Assembly: GCF_007990265.1 (NCBI RefSeq)
Contig: NZ_BJWH01000004.1
Location: 62,001 to 126,000 of the forward strand
Direction of reading: 5' to 3'
Origin: Cellulomonas terrae
Lineage (GTDB): Bacteria > Actinomycetota > Actinomycetes > Actinomycetales > Cellulomonadaceae
DNA: 64,000 nucleotides
Part shown: piece by piece, positions 18,383 to 26,628 of the stretch
Layout: every line of letters begins with the position of its first letter
Position numbering within the stretch: the first letter of the stretch is position 1
Made by a program: the position numbers and the translations under genes
Notes under the pieces: model-generated
Databases searched by the model: none
What the model was told of the DNA's origin: nothing
Seen by the model: only the letters and a program-made list of their open reading frames with translations

Positions 18383-19701
18383 CGGGACGCCTCGTCCGGG
18401 GTGCTCGGCACGGGTGTGGTCCTCTCGTCGGTGGATGTGCTGGGGGATGCTGCTTCGGTCGGGGTGGGCAGCTCGGCGCGGACGCGGAAGCCACCGCCCG
18501 GGCGAGGGCCGGCGCTGATCGTGCCCCCGAACATCGTGGTGCGCTCGCGCATGCCGACGAGCCCCTGACCGAGCCCGTCGGAGTCCGCCGACGCGCCTCG
18601 CCCGTCGTCGCTGACCTCGAGCACGATGGCGTCGGGGAGCCACTGGACGAGCACGGTGACCTTGGGATCGGGACCGGCGTGCTTGAGCACGTTGGTCAGG
18701 GACTCCTGGGCGATCCGGTAGACCGTCAGGCCCGCGCCGGGAGGCAGGTTCCGCGGCTCGCCCATGCGCACCAGGGAGGCGCGCAGCCCGCTGGCCCGGA
18801 CCTGCTCGACCAGCGCGCCGACGTCGGACTCGGCAGGCTGCGGGGCGAAGCCCTGGCTCGTGGCGTGGCTCAGCCCGCCCGGGCCGGGGAGCACGGGGAC
18901 GGCGCCCGTCGAGGGGGGAGGCTCGGAGCCGCCCCGCAGCACGCCGAGCAGCCGCCGCATGTCGGTGAGAGCGGCTCGGCCGGTCTCGGCGATCGTGCTG
19001 AGCGCCCTCGTCGCGGCCGCGGGGTCGGCGTCGGCCGCGTACCGGCCACCGTCCGCCTGGGCGATCATGACGGTGAGCGAGTGGGCGACGATGTCGTGCA
19101 TCTCCCGGGCGATCCGGGCCCGTTCGGCCGCGGTCGCGATCTGGGACTGCTGGTCGCGCTCGACCTCGAGCCGCTCGGCCCGGTCGACCAGCGCCTCGAT
19201 GGTCTCCCGGCGCGAGCGCCGGACGAGCCCGAACGCCCACACCGTGAGGGCGAGGACACCGGTGAAGATCGCGGTCGACGCGGCTCCCGGGGCGTCGAAC
19301 CACCCGTTCATCGCGATGCCGAGCAGGACCGAGCCGACAAGCGTGCTGACCATCGCGACGCGGTGCGCCCACCGCGGGCCGTGCACCGTGACGGAGTACA
19401 GCGAGAGCAGGACGGCCAGGTCGGCGGGGACGACGAGCGGGGCGAAGAACGCCAGCTGGAGCAGGGCGGCCGAGTAGACGGCGACCGCGGAGGCGGTCGG
19501 CCGGACCCGCCGCCAGGCCAGGGGAGCGACCACCAGCATGGAGATCAGCGGGGTGGCGAGGGTGCGGGTGGCGTTCGCCGCGGCGCTGTTGATGTCCGTC
19601 GACGTCGCCGCCATGAGCAGCAGCAGGAACCCGGTGCCGGTCGCGTCGACCGCGAACCGGTGCGCCTCCTCCCACCGCAGCAGGCGTTCCCATCTCGTCA
19701 C
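18379..19701 (-). CDS. DesK/NarX-type sensor histidine kinase
   Basis: 440 aa from the GTG at 19701, chosen because TACCCT lies 6 nt upstream. The N-terminal half holds several membrane helices with short loops. A HisKA_3 box (ARIAREMHDIVAHSL, His202) and an HATPase domain (ESLTNVLKHAG, DDGRGA) follow. The small outside loops suggest sensing within the membrane, as in bacitracin- or lantibiotic-responsive systems, but the signal is unknown. It forms a pair with the response regulator. Confidence 0.92.
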   Translation of the reverse strand: MTRWERLLRWEEAHRFAVDATGTGFLLLLMAATSTDINSAAANATRTLATPLISMLVVAPLAWRRVRPTASAVAVYSAALLQLAFFAPLVVPADLAVLLSLYSVTVHGPRWAHRVAMVSTLVGSVLLGIAMNGWFDAPGAASTAIFTGVLALTVWAFGLVRRSRRETIEALVDRAERLEVERDQQSQIATAAERARIAREMHDIVAHSLTVMIAQADGGRYAADADPAAATRALSTIAETGRAALTDMRRLLGVLRGGSEPPPSTGAVPVLPGPGGLSHATSQGFAPQPAESDVGALVEQVRASGLRASLVRMGEPRNLPPGAGLTVYRIAQESLTNVLKHAGPDPKVTVLVQWLPDAIVLEVSDDGRGASADSDGLGQGLVGMRERTTMFGGTISAGPRPGGGFRVRAELPTPTEAASPSTSTDERTTPVPSTPDEASR

Positions 19702-19707
19702 CCCACG

Positions 19708-19713
19708 AGGGTA
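19708..19713 (-). promoter_or_regulatory. -10 box of leaderless kinase promoter
   Basis: TACCCT on the minus strand ends 6 nt before the GTG at 19701. Confidence 0.55.
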
Positions 19714-19842
19714 GGCGCGCGGCCGTGCCACGACGTGCCCCCGCAGGACGACCCCGCTCCCGTCATGGTCCGTCTGGAGGGGCACCCGGTTCACGGGAAC
19801 ATGTGGGCGCGCCCCCCTGGCGGTCAAGACCGTCCCATGACC

Positions 19843-19848
19843 TAGCAT
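19843..19848 (+). promoter_or_regulatory. -10 box of leaderless response-regulator promoter
   Basis: TAGCAT ends 6 nt before the ATG at 19855. Confidence 0.6.
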
Positions 19849-19854
19849 GGGCGA

Positions 19855-20553
19855 ATGACCCAGGTGCTGCTGGCCGAGGACGATCCCGCGATTGCCGAGC
19901 CTTTGGCCCGCGCCCTCGGGCGTGAAGGTTACGACGTGCGCGTGCAAGGTACTGGTCAAGGTGCGATCGACGGCGCCGCGGCGGCTGACCTGGTCGTCCT
20001 CGACCTGGGCCTGCCCGACATGGACGGCCTCGACGTCGCGCGCGCGATCCGCAACCTCGGCCTGACCACCCCCCTGCTCGTGCTGACGGCCCGCGCCGAC
20101 GAGGTCGACCTCGTGGTCGGGCTCGACGCCGGTGCCGACGACTACGTGACCAAGCCGTTCCGGCTCGCCGAGCTGCTGGCGCGCGTCCGGGCGCTGCTGC
20201 GCCGCAGCGTCGGGGACCCGGGCGACGAGGACGAGCTGCACGCGCAGAACGTCCGCGTCGACGTCGCCGCGCACCGCGCGTTCCAGGGCGAGCGGGAGCT
20301 GCACCTGACCGCCAAGGAGTTCGACCTGCTGCGGGTGCTCGTCGGGGCGGCCGGCACCGTCGTCGCGCGCGAGACCCTCATGCGCGAGGTCTGGGGCTCG
20401 GACCCGACGGGCTCGACCAAGACGCTCGACATGCACGTCTCCTGGCTGCGCCGCAAGCTCGGCGACGACGCCAACGCCCCGCGCTACGTCACGACGGTGC
20501 GCGGCATGGGCTTCCGGTTCGAGACGGGCGGCGCGAGCGCCGAGCGGGGCTGA
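19855..20553 (+). CDS. OmpR/PhoB-type response regulator
   Basis: 232 aa. Receiver with Glu8-Asp9-Asp10, phosphoacceptor Asp50 and Lys101 (DDYVTKPF), then a winged-helix DNA-binding domain (LTAKEFDLLRVL, VSWLRRKLG). It is first in a two-gene operon with a sensor kinase and is transcribed from a leaderless promoter. Target genes are unknown; the next gene downstream is manA. Confidence 0.94.
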   Translation: MTQVLLAEDDPAIAEPLARALGREGYDVRVQGTGQGAIDGAAAADLVVLDLGLPDMDGLDVARAIRNLGLTTPLLVLTARADEVDLVVGLDAGADDYVTKPFRLAELLARVRALLRRSVGDPGDEDELHAQNVRVDVAAHRAFQGERELHLTAKEFDLLRVLVGAAGTVVARETLMREVWGSDPTGSTKTLDMHVSWLRRKLGDDANAPRYVTTVRGMGFRFETGGASAERG

Positions 20554-20556
20554 GCC

Positions 20557-21879
20557 TTGCGTCGTCGCGTCCTGCAGGCGACGATCGCCGCGGTCACCGT
20601 CGCGGTGGTCCTGCTCGGCTTCCCGCTCGCGTTCCTCGGCGCCCAGCTGGTCCGGGAGAACGAGATGCAGGCGCTGTCCGCGCGCGCCGAGTCGGCCGCT
20701 CGGGCCGTCGACTTCCGCGTCGAGCAGGACGTCGACCTCACGGACCGGATGCTCGAGAACTACACCGGCGACGTGGGGGAGATCCCGGCCTCCGTGATCG
20801 TCCGCACCCCCGACGGCGAGATCTACCAGGCGGGAGACCGGATCCAGGGCCGCTCGCTGTCGGTGGAGGAGGCGTCCGACACCGGCGCGACGGTCACGCT
20901 GTACGTGTCGTGGTGGGACGTCTTCTGGCTCAGCGCCCGCGTGATCGCGCTCGTGGTGGTCGCGGCCGTCGTCGCGTTCGCCGCCGGTATCGCGATGGCG
21001 ATCTGGCAGGCCAACCGCCTGACCGCGCCGCTCGTCTACCTGGCGGCGTCCGCGGAGCAGCTCGGCGCCGGCCAGGTGCGGCCACGCCTCGAGCCGTCCG
21101 GCGTCGAGGAGATCGACCTCGTCGCCGCCGAGCTCGCGCGCAGCGCGGACCGGATGGCCGCGCGGCTGGCGGCCGAGCGACAGTTCGCCTCCGACGCCTC
21201 CCACCAGCTGCGCACCCCGCTCACGGCGCTGTCCATGCGGCTCGAGGAGATCATGGTCGCCACGGACGACCCCGACGTGAGCGAGGAGGCCCGGATCTCG
21301 CTCGAGCAGGTCGAGCGGCTCGTGCGGGTCGTCGACGACCTGCTGGCCAGCTCCCGCAGGCTGCAGGGCGGCACGACCGAGGCCGTGCGCCTGCTGGAGG
21401 TCGTCCACCAGCAGGAGGAGGAGTGGCAGCCGACGTTCCTCGCGTCGGGACGGCGTCTGGTCGTCGACGTCGACCGCTCGACCCAGGTGCTCGCGACGCC
21501 GGGGGCGCTCGCCCAGGTGATCGCGACGCTCATCGAGAACTCCCTGCGGCACGGTGCCGGCACCACGACCGTGCGCTCCCGGCCGAGCGGGCCGTCGGGC
21601 GCGGTGGTCGTCGAGGTGGCCGACGAGGGTGCCGGCGTGCCGGACGACCTGGCCCCGCGGATCTTCGAGCGCGAGGTGACGTCCGGGAAGGGCACCGGCC
21701 TCGGCCTCGCGCTCGCCCGCGACCTGGCGTCCGCCGACGGGGGGCGGCTCGAGCTGGCCCAGCGTCGGCCGGCCGTGTTCGCGCTGTTCCTCTCGGGCGT
21801 GCCGGCCTCGATGCGGCCCGACGTCGTGCTCCCGCTGGGTGCGGTGGTCTCGGCGCGGATGGACCGGCGCCGACGATGA
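20557..21879 (+). CDS. Sensor histidine kinase with HAMP domain
   Basis: 440 aa with a TTG start 3 nt after the response-regulator stop. Two membrane helices (about 7-30 and 120-150) enclose an extracellular sensor of about 90 residues. HAMP, HisKA (FASDASHQLRTPL, His216) and HATPase (IENSLRHGAG, DEGAGVP, GTGLGLA) domains follow. The final part is short and somewhat divergent. It is the partner of the OmpR-type regulator. The signal is not known. Confidence 0.92.
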   Translation: MRRRVLQATIAAVTVAVVLLGFPLAFLGAQLVRENEMQALSARAESAARAVDFRVEQDVDLTDRMLENYTGDVGEIPASVIVRTPDGEIYQAGDRIQGRSLSVEEASDTGATVTLYVSWWDVFWLSARVIALVVVAAVVAFAAGIAMAIWQANRLTAPLVYLAASAEQLGAGQVRPRLEPSGVEEIDLVAAELARSADRMAARLAAERQFASDASHQLRTPLTALSMRLEEIMVATDDPDVSEEARISLEQVERLVRVVDDLLASSRRLQGGTTEAVRLLEVVHQQEEEWQPTFLASGRRLVVDVDRSTQVLATPGALAQVIATLIENSLRHGAGTTTVRSRPSGPSGAVVVEVADEGAGVPDDLAPRIFEREVTSGKGTGLGLALARDLASADGGRLELAQRRPAVFALFLSGVPASMRPDVVLPLGAVVSARMDRRRR

Positions 21880-21932
21880 CCGATCCGGGCGGTATCACCC
21901 GGACCGTCGCCCAGGGACGGGCGACCGCCCAG

Positions 21933-21938
21933 TAATCT
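21933..21938 (+). promoter_or_regulatory. Likely -10 box of manA promoter
   Basis: TAATCT lies 42 nt before the manA GTG, giving a short leader that contains the AGGAGA ribosome site at 21967-21972. Confidence 0.5.
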
Positions 21939-21980
21939 GGGACGCCACCTGGCCGACGAGCACCGCAGGAGAGCACAGCC

Positions 21981-23177
21981 GTGTACCGCATCACACCCGC
22001 GACGCAGGACTACGCGTGGGGCTCGACGACGGCCATCCCGGACGCGCTCGCGAGGATCCCGGACGGTCGCCCGGTGGCGGAGGCGTGGTTCGGCGCCCAC
22101 ACGCGCGCGCCCGCCGTCGCGGAGACGGCCGACGGCCCGGTGCCGCTCGACCAGCTCATCGCCGCGGACCCCGACCTCCACCTGGGCGCCGACGTCGCCT
22201 CCCGGTTCCGCTCGCAGCTGCCCTACCTGCTCAAGATCATCGCCGCGGACGCCCCGCTGTCGCTGCAGGTGCACCCCGCCATCGAGCGCGCCCGCGCCGG
22301 CTTCGCGCGCGAGGAGGCCGCGGGCGTCCCCGTCGACGCGCCCGAGCGCAGCTACCGCGACGCGAACCACAAGCCGGAGCTGGTGTACGCACTGACCCGG
22401 CTCGACGCGATGGTCGGCTTCCGGGCGCCTCGCCGGGCCGCCGAGCTCCTCGCCGAGCTGGACGCGCCCCTCGCGGCCGACCTGCACGCGCTGCTGGTGG
22501 ACGACCCGACGTCCACCGGCGTGCGCGGGGCGTTCGAGTGGCTCCTGCTCCCCGACACGCGCCCGTCGGCGGCCGACGTCGCCAAGTTCGCCGACGCCTG
22601 CGCCCGGCGGCTCGCGGAGGGGTCGCCGTCGCCGCGCACCGACCGCACGGTCATCCGCCTCGCGGCCGCCTACCCGGGCGACCCCGGCGCGGTCACGTCC
22701 GTGCTCCTCAACCCGGTGACGCTCCGCCCCGGGGAGGCGCTGTTCATCCCGGCCGGCGCGGTGCACGCCTACCTGCGCGGCGTCGGGGTCGAGATCATGG
22801 CCAACTCGGACAACGTGCTCCGCGCGGGCCTGACCACGAAGCACGTCGACGTCGCCGAGCTGCTGAGCAACGTGGACTGCGTCGCCGCACCGCCGATCCG
22901 GATCGCCCCCGAGCGCGTCTTCACGTCGACCCGCATCTACTACGCGCCGGTCGACGACTTCGAGCTGTCCGTGACGCGTCTGACCGACGAGGGGCCCATC
23001 CGCATCCCCGGCCGCGGACCCCGGATCATGCTCTGCCTCGAGGGCGAGGCCGAGCTCTCGACCGGGTCCGGCCAGTCGTTCTCGCTCACCCGGGGGCAGT
23101 CGGCGTTCGTGCTGGCGACGGACGGGCACGTGACCGCCGCGGGCGACGCCCTGGTCGTGCAGGCCGACGTCCCCTGA
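21981..23177 (+). CDS. manA: Mannose-6-phosphate isomerase, class I
   Basis: 398 aa, GTG start with an AGGAGA ribosome site. The zinc-binding residues of the cupin fold are visible in LQVHP, DANHKPE and GAVHAYLRG. The enzyme interconverts fructose-6-phosphate and mannose-6-phosphate in the cytoplasm and so feeds GDP-mannose. The next operon begins with gmd, which uses GDP-mannose, so a supply role is plausible. Genes for phosphomannomutase and GDP-mannose pyrophosphorylase are not in the window. Confidence 0.94.
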   Translation: MYRITPATQDYAWGSTTAIPDALARIPDGRPVAEAWFGAHTRAPAVAETADGPVPLDQLIAADPDLHLGADVASRFRSQLPYLLKIIAADAPLSLQVHPAIERARAGFAREEAAGVPVDAPERSYRDANHKPELVYALTRLDAMVGFRAPRRAAELLAELDAPLAADLHALLVDDPTSTGVRGAFEWLLLPDTRPSAADVAKFADACARRLAEGSPSPRTDRTVIRLAAAYPGDPGAVTSVLLNPVTLRPGEALFIPAGAVHAYLRGVGVEIMANSDNVLRAGLTTKHVDVAELLSNVDCVAAPPIRIAPERVFTSTRIYYAPVDDFELSVTRLTDEGPIRIPGRGPRIMLCLEGEAELSTGSGQSFSLTRGQSAFVLATDGHVTAAGDALVVQADVP

Positions 23178-23223
23178 GCTCGGCGCAGGACCGCGCGTGG
23201 CCGGTCGCGCCCGGCGGCGTGGG

Positions 23224-23229
23224 TAGAGT
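23224..23229 (+). promoter_or_regulatory. -10 box in the manA-gmd gap
   Basis: TAGAGT ends 7 nt before a GTG at 23237, the spacing seen at leaderless genes in this window. Confidence 0.4.
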
Positions 23230-23236
23230 TGACCAG

Positions 23237-23392
23237 GTGTCGTCGCCGCGTGCCCTCCCTTCCCGGACGGAGCGCACGACCCCTCCACGCCGGCGCTCCC
23301 CGGCCGTGCACCCCTCGACGCAGCCGTCCGACGGACGCTGTCGCGTGCCGTCCACGGCGGCGGGCGTCCCCTCGGTGCGTGGGAGACTCTGA
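23237..23392 (+). CDS. Possible leaderless leader peptide upstream of gmd
   Basis: A 51-codon frame begins with GTG at leaderless distance from TAGAGT and stops at 23392, 55 nt before gmd. The product would be rich in Pro, Arg and Ser, with no recognisable domain. Codon usage gives no clear proof of coding. It is followed at once by a weak stem and a T6 run (23398-23403). It may be a leader peptide, a small protein, or only 5' untranslated RNA. Confidence 0.22.
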   Translation: MSSPRALPSRTERTTPPRRRSPAVHPSTQPSDGRCRVPSTAAGVPSVRGRL

Positions 23393-23403
23393 CGCAGTTT
23401 TTT
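23376..23403 (+). terminator. Weak stem plus T6 tract before gmd
   Basis: TGCGT and ACGCA can pair (23376-23380 with 23392-23396), followed by six T residues at 23398-23403, a rare run in this sequence. The stem is short, so this is only terminator-like. Confidence 0.25.
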
Positions 23404-23431
23404 GATCGCCACACCATCCGACCCACATTCC

Positions 23432-23437
23432 TAGATT
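23432..23437 (+). promoter_or_regulatory. -10 box of gmd operon promoter
   Basis: TAGATT lies in an AT-rich stretch and ends 10 nt before the ATG at 23448, so the main transcript could be nearly leaderless. There is no ribosome site in front of this ATG. Confidence 0.5.
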
Positions 23438-23447
23438 GGCTGCCACG

Positions 23448-24494
23448 ATGAAGAAGGCACTCGTCACCGGTATCACCGGGCAGGACGGTTCGTACCTGGC
23501 CGAGCTCCTGCTTCAGAAGGGCTACGAGGTGCACGGGATCGTGCGCCGGTCGAGCACGTTCGGCACGGACCGCATCGAGCACCTGTACAAGGACCCGCAC
23601 GACCCCGAGGCGCGGCTGTTCATCCACTACGGCGACCTCGCCGACGGCACCGGTCTGCGCCAGATCGTCGAGAAGGTGCAGCCCGTCGAGGTGTACAACC
23701 TCGGGGCCCAGTCGCACGTCGGGGTGTCCTTCTTCCAGTCCGAGTACACGGCCGACGTGGACGGGCTCGGCACGCTGCGGCTGCTCGAGGCGATCCGGGA
23801 CTACTCGCAGCGCACCGACCGCCAGGTCCGGTACTACCAGGCGGGCACCTCGGAGCAGTTCGGGGCCACGCCGCCGCCGCAGTCCGAGACCTCGGTGATG
23901 CACCCCCGCAGCCCGTACGCGGTGGCCAAGCTGTACGCCTACTGGCAGACCATCAACTACCGCGAGTCCTACGGGCTCTTCGCCTCGAACGGCATCCTGT
24001 TCAACCACGAGTCGGAGCGCCGCGGCGAGACCTTCGTCACGCGCAAGATCACGCGTGCGGCCACGCGCATCTCCCTCGGTCTGCAGGAGAAGCTCTATCT
24101 CGGCAACCTCGACGCCAAGCGCGACTGGGGCCACGCCCGGGACTACGTCGAGGCGATGTGGCTGATCCTCCAGCACGACACTCCGGACGACTTCGTGATC
24201 GCGACGGGCCAGATGTACTCCGTCCGGGAGTTCGTCGAGAAGGTCTTCGGACGCCTCGGCCTCGACTGGGAGCAGTACGTCGAGGTCGACCCCCGCTACT
24301 TCCGGCCCGCCGAGGTCGAGGCGCTGCAGGGCGACGCGACGAAGGCGCGGACGGTGCTCGGCTGGCAGCCGAAGGTCGGCATCGACGAGCTCGTGCAGCT
24401 CATGGTGGACAACGACCTGGAGCTCGCCCGCCAGGAGCGCACGCTGCGCGACGCCGGACACGTCGTCGCGGCGCGGTCCGGGGCCAACGATTGA
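23448..24494 (+). CDS. gmd: GDP-mannose 4,6-dehydratase
   Basis: 348 aa from the ATG, preferred over an upstream in-frame TTG that overlaps the -10 box. It is an extended short-chain dehydrogenase with NADP-binding [12 protein letters not shown] and catalytic TSEQFG and [12 protein letters not shown] (Tyr-x3-Lys). It turns GDP-mannose into GDP-4-keto-6-deoxymannose in the cytoplasm. It is first in an operon with a reductase, a ColD-like dehydratase, a glycosyltransferase and a flippase, all joined by 4-nt overlaps. Confidence 0.95.
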   Translation: MKKALVTGITGQDGSYLAELLLQKGYEVHGIVRRSSTFGTDRIEHLYKDPHDPEARLFIHYGDLADGTGLRQIVEKVQPVEVYNLGAQSHVGVSFFQSEYTADVDGLGTLRLLEAIRDYSQRTDRQVRYYQAGTSEQFGATPPPQSETSVMHPRSPYAVAKLYAYWQTINYRESYGLFASNGILFNHESERRGETFVTRKITRAATRISLGLQEKLYLGNLDAKRDWGHARDYVEAMWLILQHDTPDDFVIATGQMYSVREFVEKVFGRLGLDWEQYVEVDPRYFRPAEVEALQGDATKARTVLGWQPKVGIDELVQLMVDNDLELARQERTLRDAGHVVAARSGAND

Positions 24495-25435
24495 CGCGCC
24501 GGATCTACGTCGCGGGCCACACGGGGCTCGTCGGGTCGGCCCTGGGTCGGGCCGTGCGCTCCCGTGGGGACGTCTGTGCCCAGGGCGAGGAGCGGGTCGA
24601 CTTCCGGGACCGTGAGGCGACGTTCGCCGCCATCGCGGCCGGCCGGCCGGACGTGGTCGTCCTCGGGGCCGGGCGGGTGGGCGGTCTCGGTGCCAACCTG
24701 GCGCGCCCGGTCGAGTTCCTCGACGAGAACCTGCGCATCCAGGGCAACGTGCTCGCGGCGAGCCTCGCGGCAGGCGTCGAGCGGCTCCTGTTCGTCGGCA
24801 GCGCCAACGCGTACCCGGCGGCCGCGCCGCAGCCGATCTCGGAGGACGCCCTCGAGACCGCGGAGCTGGACCCGTCGACCCGGCCGTACGGCCTGGCCAA
24901 GCTGGTGGGGGCGCGGCTGTGCGAGGCGTACAGCGCCCAGCACGGCGTCACGTACCACTCCGTGATGCCGTGCAACCTGTACGGCCCGGGCGACCGGTTC
25001 GACCTCGCGACGGCCCACGTCGTGGCCGCGACGCTGCGCCGGTTCGGGGATGCGGTCGCCGACGGCCGCGAGCAGGTCGTCGTGTGGGGCTCGGGCAGTC
25101 AGCGGCGGCAGCTGATGCACGCGGACGACCTCGCGGCGGCGTGCCTGGTGCTCCTGGACCAGGAGCACCCCCCGTCGGTCGTGAACGCGGGACCGCGGGG
25201 CGACACGTCCGTCCGCGAGATCGCCGAGCTCGCAGCGGGCATCGTCGGATTCGACGGTGAGATAGCCTTCGATGCCACCAAGCCCGAGGGTGTCCTGCGG
25301 CGCGAGCTCGACACGAGCCGGATCCATGACCTCGGCTGGACTCCTCAGCACTCGCTCGAGGACGGCATGCGCTCGACGTGGCAGTGGTACGTGGAGCAGG
25401 AACGACGAGCCCCGATGACGGAGACCTTTGCATGA
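24491..25435 (+). CDS. GDP-fucose synthase / ColC-like GDP-4-keto-deoxyhexose reductase
   Basis: 314 aa with a TTG start overlapping the gmd stop (TTGA). Rossmann motif GHTGLVGS and family signatures GGLGAN and [11 protein letters not shown] are present. Against E. coli GDP-fucose synthase numbering (offset 3), Ser104, Tyr133, Lys137 and His176 match the catalytic Ser107, Tyr136, Lys140 and His179. The cysteine expected at 109 is Asn106 (GSANAYP). In GDP-fucose synthase that Cys takes part in epimerisation, while Ser-Tyr-Lys reduce the 4-keto group. Beside a ColD-like enzyme the likely substrate is GDP-4-keto-3,6-dideoxymannose. The product is colitose if epimerisation remains; otherwise it may be a non-epimerised 3,6-dideoxyhexose. 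Confidence 0.82.
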   Translation: MTRRIYVAGHTGLVGSALGRAVRSRGDVCAQGEERVDFRDREATFAAIAAGRPDVVVLGAGRVGGLGANLARPVEFLDENLRIQGNVLAASLAAGVERLLFVGSANAYPAAAPQPISEDALETAELDPSTRPYGLAKLVGARLCEAYSAQHGVTYHSVMPCNLYGPGDRFDLATAHVVAATLRRFGDAVADGREQVVVWGSGSQRRQLMHADDLAAACLVLLDQEHPPSVVNAGPRGDTSVREIAELAAGIVGFDGEIAFDATKPEGVLRRELDTSRIHDLGWTPQHSLEDGMRSTWQWYVEQERRAPMTETFA

Positions 25436-26628
25436 CGGCGTCACCCCGAGACATCCGCTATTCCCTGTCGCAGTCGTCCTGGGACGACGCCGAGTACGCC
25501 GCTCTGCAGCGCGTCATCGCCAGCGGCCAGTTCACGATGGCGAACGAGACCCTCGAGTACGAGCGGGTGTTCGCCGAGTACCTGGGCACGCCCTACTGCG
25601 TGGCCGTGAACTCCGGCAGCACCGCGAACCTCCTCATGGCCGCCGCCCTGCGCTACCGCAAGGTGAACCCCCTCCAGCCGGGCGACGAGGTGATCGTCCC
25701 CGCGGTGTCGTGGCCGACCACCTACTACCCGCTGAGCCAGTACGGGCTGCACCTGAAGTTCGTGGACATCGACGCCGAGACGCTGAACTACGACCTGGAC
25801 GCGCTCGAGGCCGCCATCAGCGACCGCACGCGGCTGGTCATGGTGGTGAACCTCCTCGGCAACGCGAACGACTTCGACCGCATCCGCGCCATCTGCGAGC
25901 CGCGCGGCATCGAGTTCATCGAGGACAACTGCGAGTCGCTCGGTGCGACCTTCGGTGACCGCCAGTGCGGGACCCACGGTGTGATGGGCAGCTTCAGCGG
26001 CTTCTTCTCGCACCACATCTCCACCATGGAGGGCGGCGTCATCTGCACCGCCGACGAGGAGCTGTACCACATCCTCCTCACGCTGCGGGCGCACGGCTGG
26101 ACGCGCAACCTGCCCAAGTTCAACCACGTGACGGGCGAGAAGAGCGACGACCCCTTCGAGGAGTCGTTCAAGTTCGTGCTGCCCGGGTACAGCGTCCGGC
26201 CGCTCGAGATGAGCGCCGCCGTCGGGATCGAGCAGATCGCCAAGCTGCCCGGGTTCGTGGCGGACCGCCGGCGCAACGCCACCCAGTACCTCGAGCTCAT
26301 GTCCCGCTACCCGCAGTTCATCGTGCAGCGGGAGATCGGCGAGTCGAGCTGGTTCGGCTTCAGCATGGTGGTGCGTCCCGACGCGCCGTTCGGCCGAGCC
26401 GACGTGGTCCGGGCGCTGCAGGCCGCCGGCGTGGAGTGCCGTCCGATCGTCGCCGGCAACTTCGCGAAGAACCCGGTCATGCGGTGGCTCGACCACTCGG
26501 TGCACGGCGAGCTCAGCAACGCGGACCTCATCGACACGAACGGCCTGTTCGTCGGCAACCGGGAGGGCGAGCTCGGCGCCGAGCTGTCCCTGCTGGCGAC
26601 GGTGCTGGACGAGCTGGTCGGGGCGTGA
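25432..26628 (+). CDS. colD: ColD-like GDP-4-keto-6-deoxy-D-mannose 3-dehydratase
   Basis: 398 aa, ATG in an ATGA overlap with the reductase gene. It has the fold of DegT/DnrJ/EryC1 aminotransferases, with GSTANLL (61-67) and the PLP-pairing Asp165 in EDNCES. The lysine that normally binds PLP is replaced: the motif reads FFSHHISTMEGG with His194-His195. This is the hallmark of ColD, where His188 takes the Lys position and the enzyme removes the C3 hydroxyl using PLP and glutamate. Stretches such as PAVSWPTTYYPLSQYG and RAHGWTRNLPKFN also match ColD as I know it. No iron-sulfur Cys pattern like that of the CDP-sugar enzyme RfbH/E1 is evident. Confidence 0.88.
   Translation: MTASPRDIRYSLSQSSWDDAEYAALQRVIASGQFTMANETLEYERVFAEYLGTPYCVAVNSGSTANLLMAAALRYRKVNPLQPGDEVIVPAVSWPTTYYPLSQYGLHLKFVDIDAETLNYDLDALEAAISDRTRLVMVVNLLGNANDFDRIRAICEPRGIEFIEDNCESLGATFGDRQCGTHGVMGSFSGFFSHHISTMEGGVICTADEELYHILLTLRAHGWTRNLPKFNHVTGEKSDDPFEESFKFVLPGYSVRPLEMSAAVGIEQIAKLPGFVADRRRNATQYLELMSRYPQFIVQREIGESSWFGFSMVVRPDAPFGRADVVRALQAAGVECRPIVAGNFAKNPVMRWLDHSVHGELSNADLIDTNGLFVGNREGELGAELSLLATVLDELVGA

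Noticed and set aside
21036-24461. Very long minus-strand open frames opposite the kinase, manA and gmd (and similar ones, e.g. 43235-47767)
   Set aside because: They are shadows of GC-rich coding genes in the third-codon-position frame; products are low-complexity Arg/Pro/Gly-rich and lack domains.
25432-26628. Reading the PLP gene as a perosamine-type aminotransferase
   Set aside because: The catalytic Lys is absent and the His motif matches ColD.
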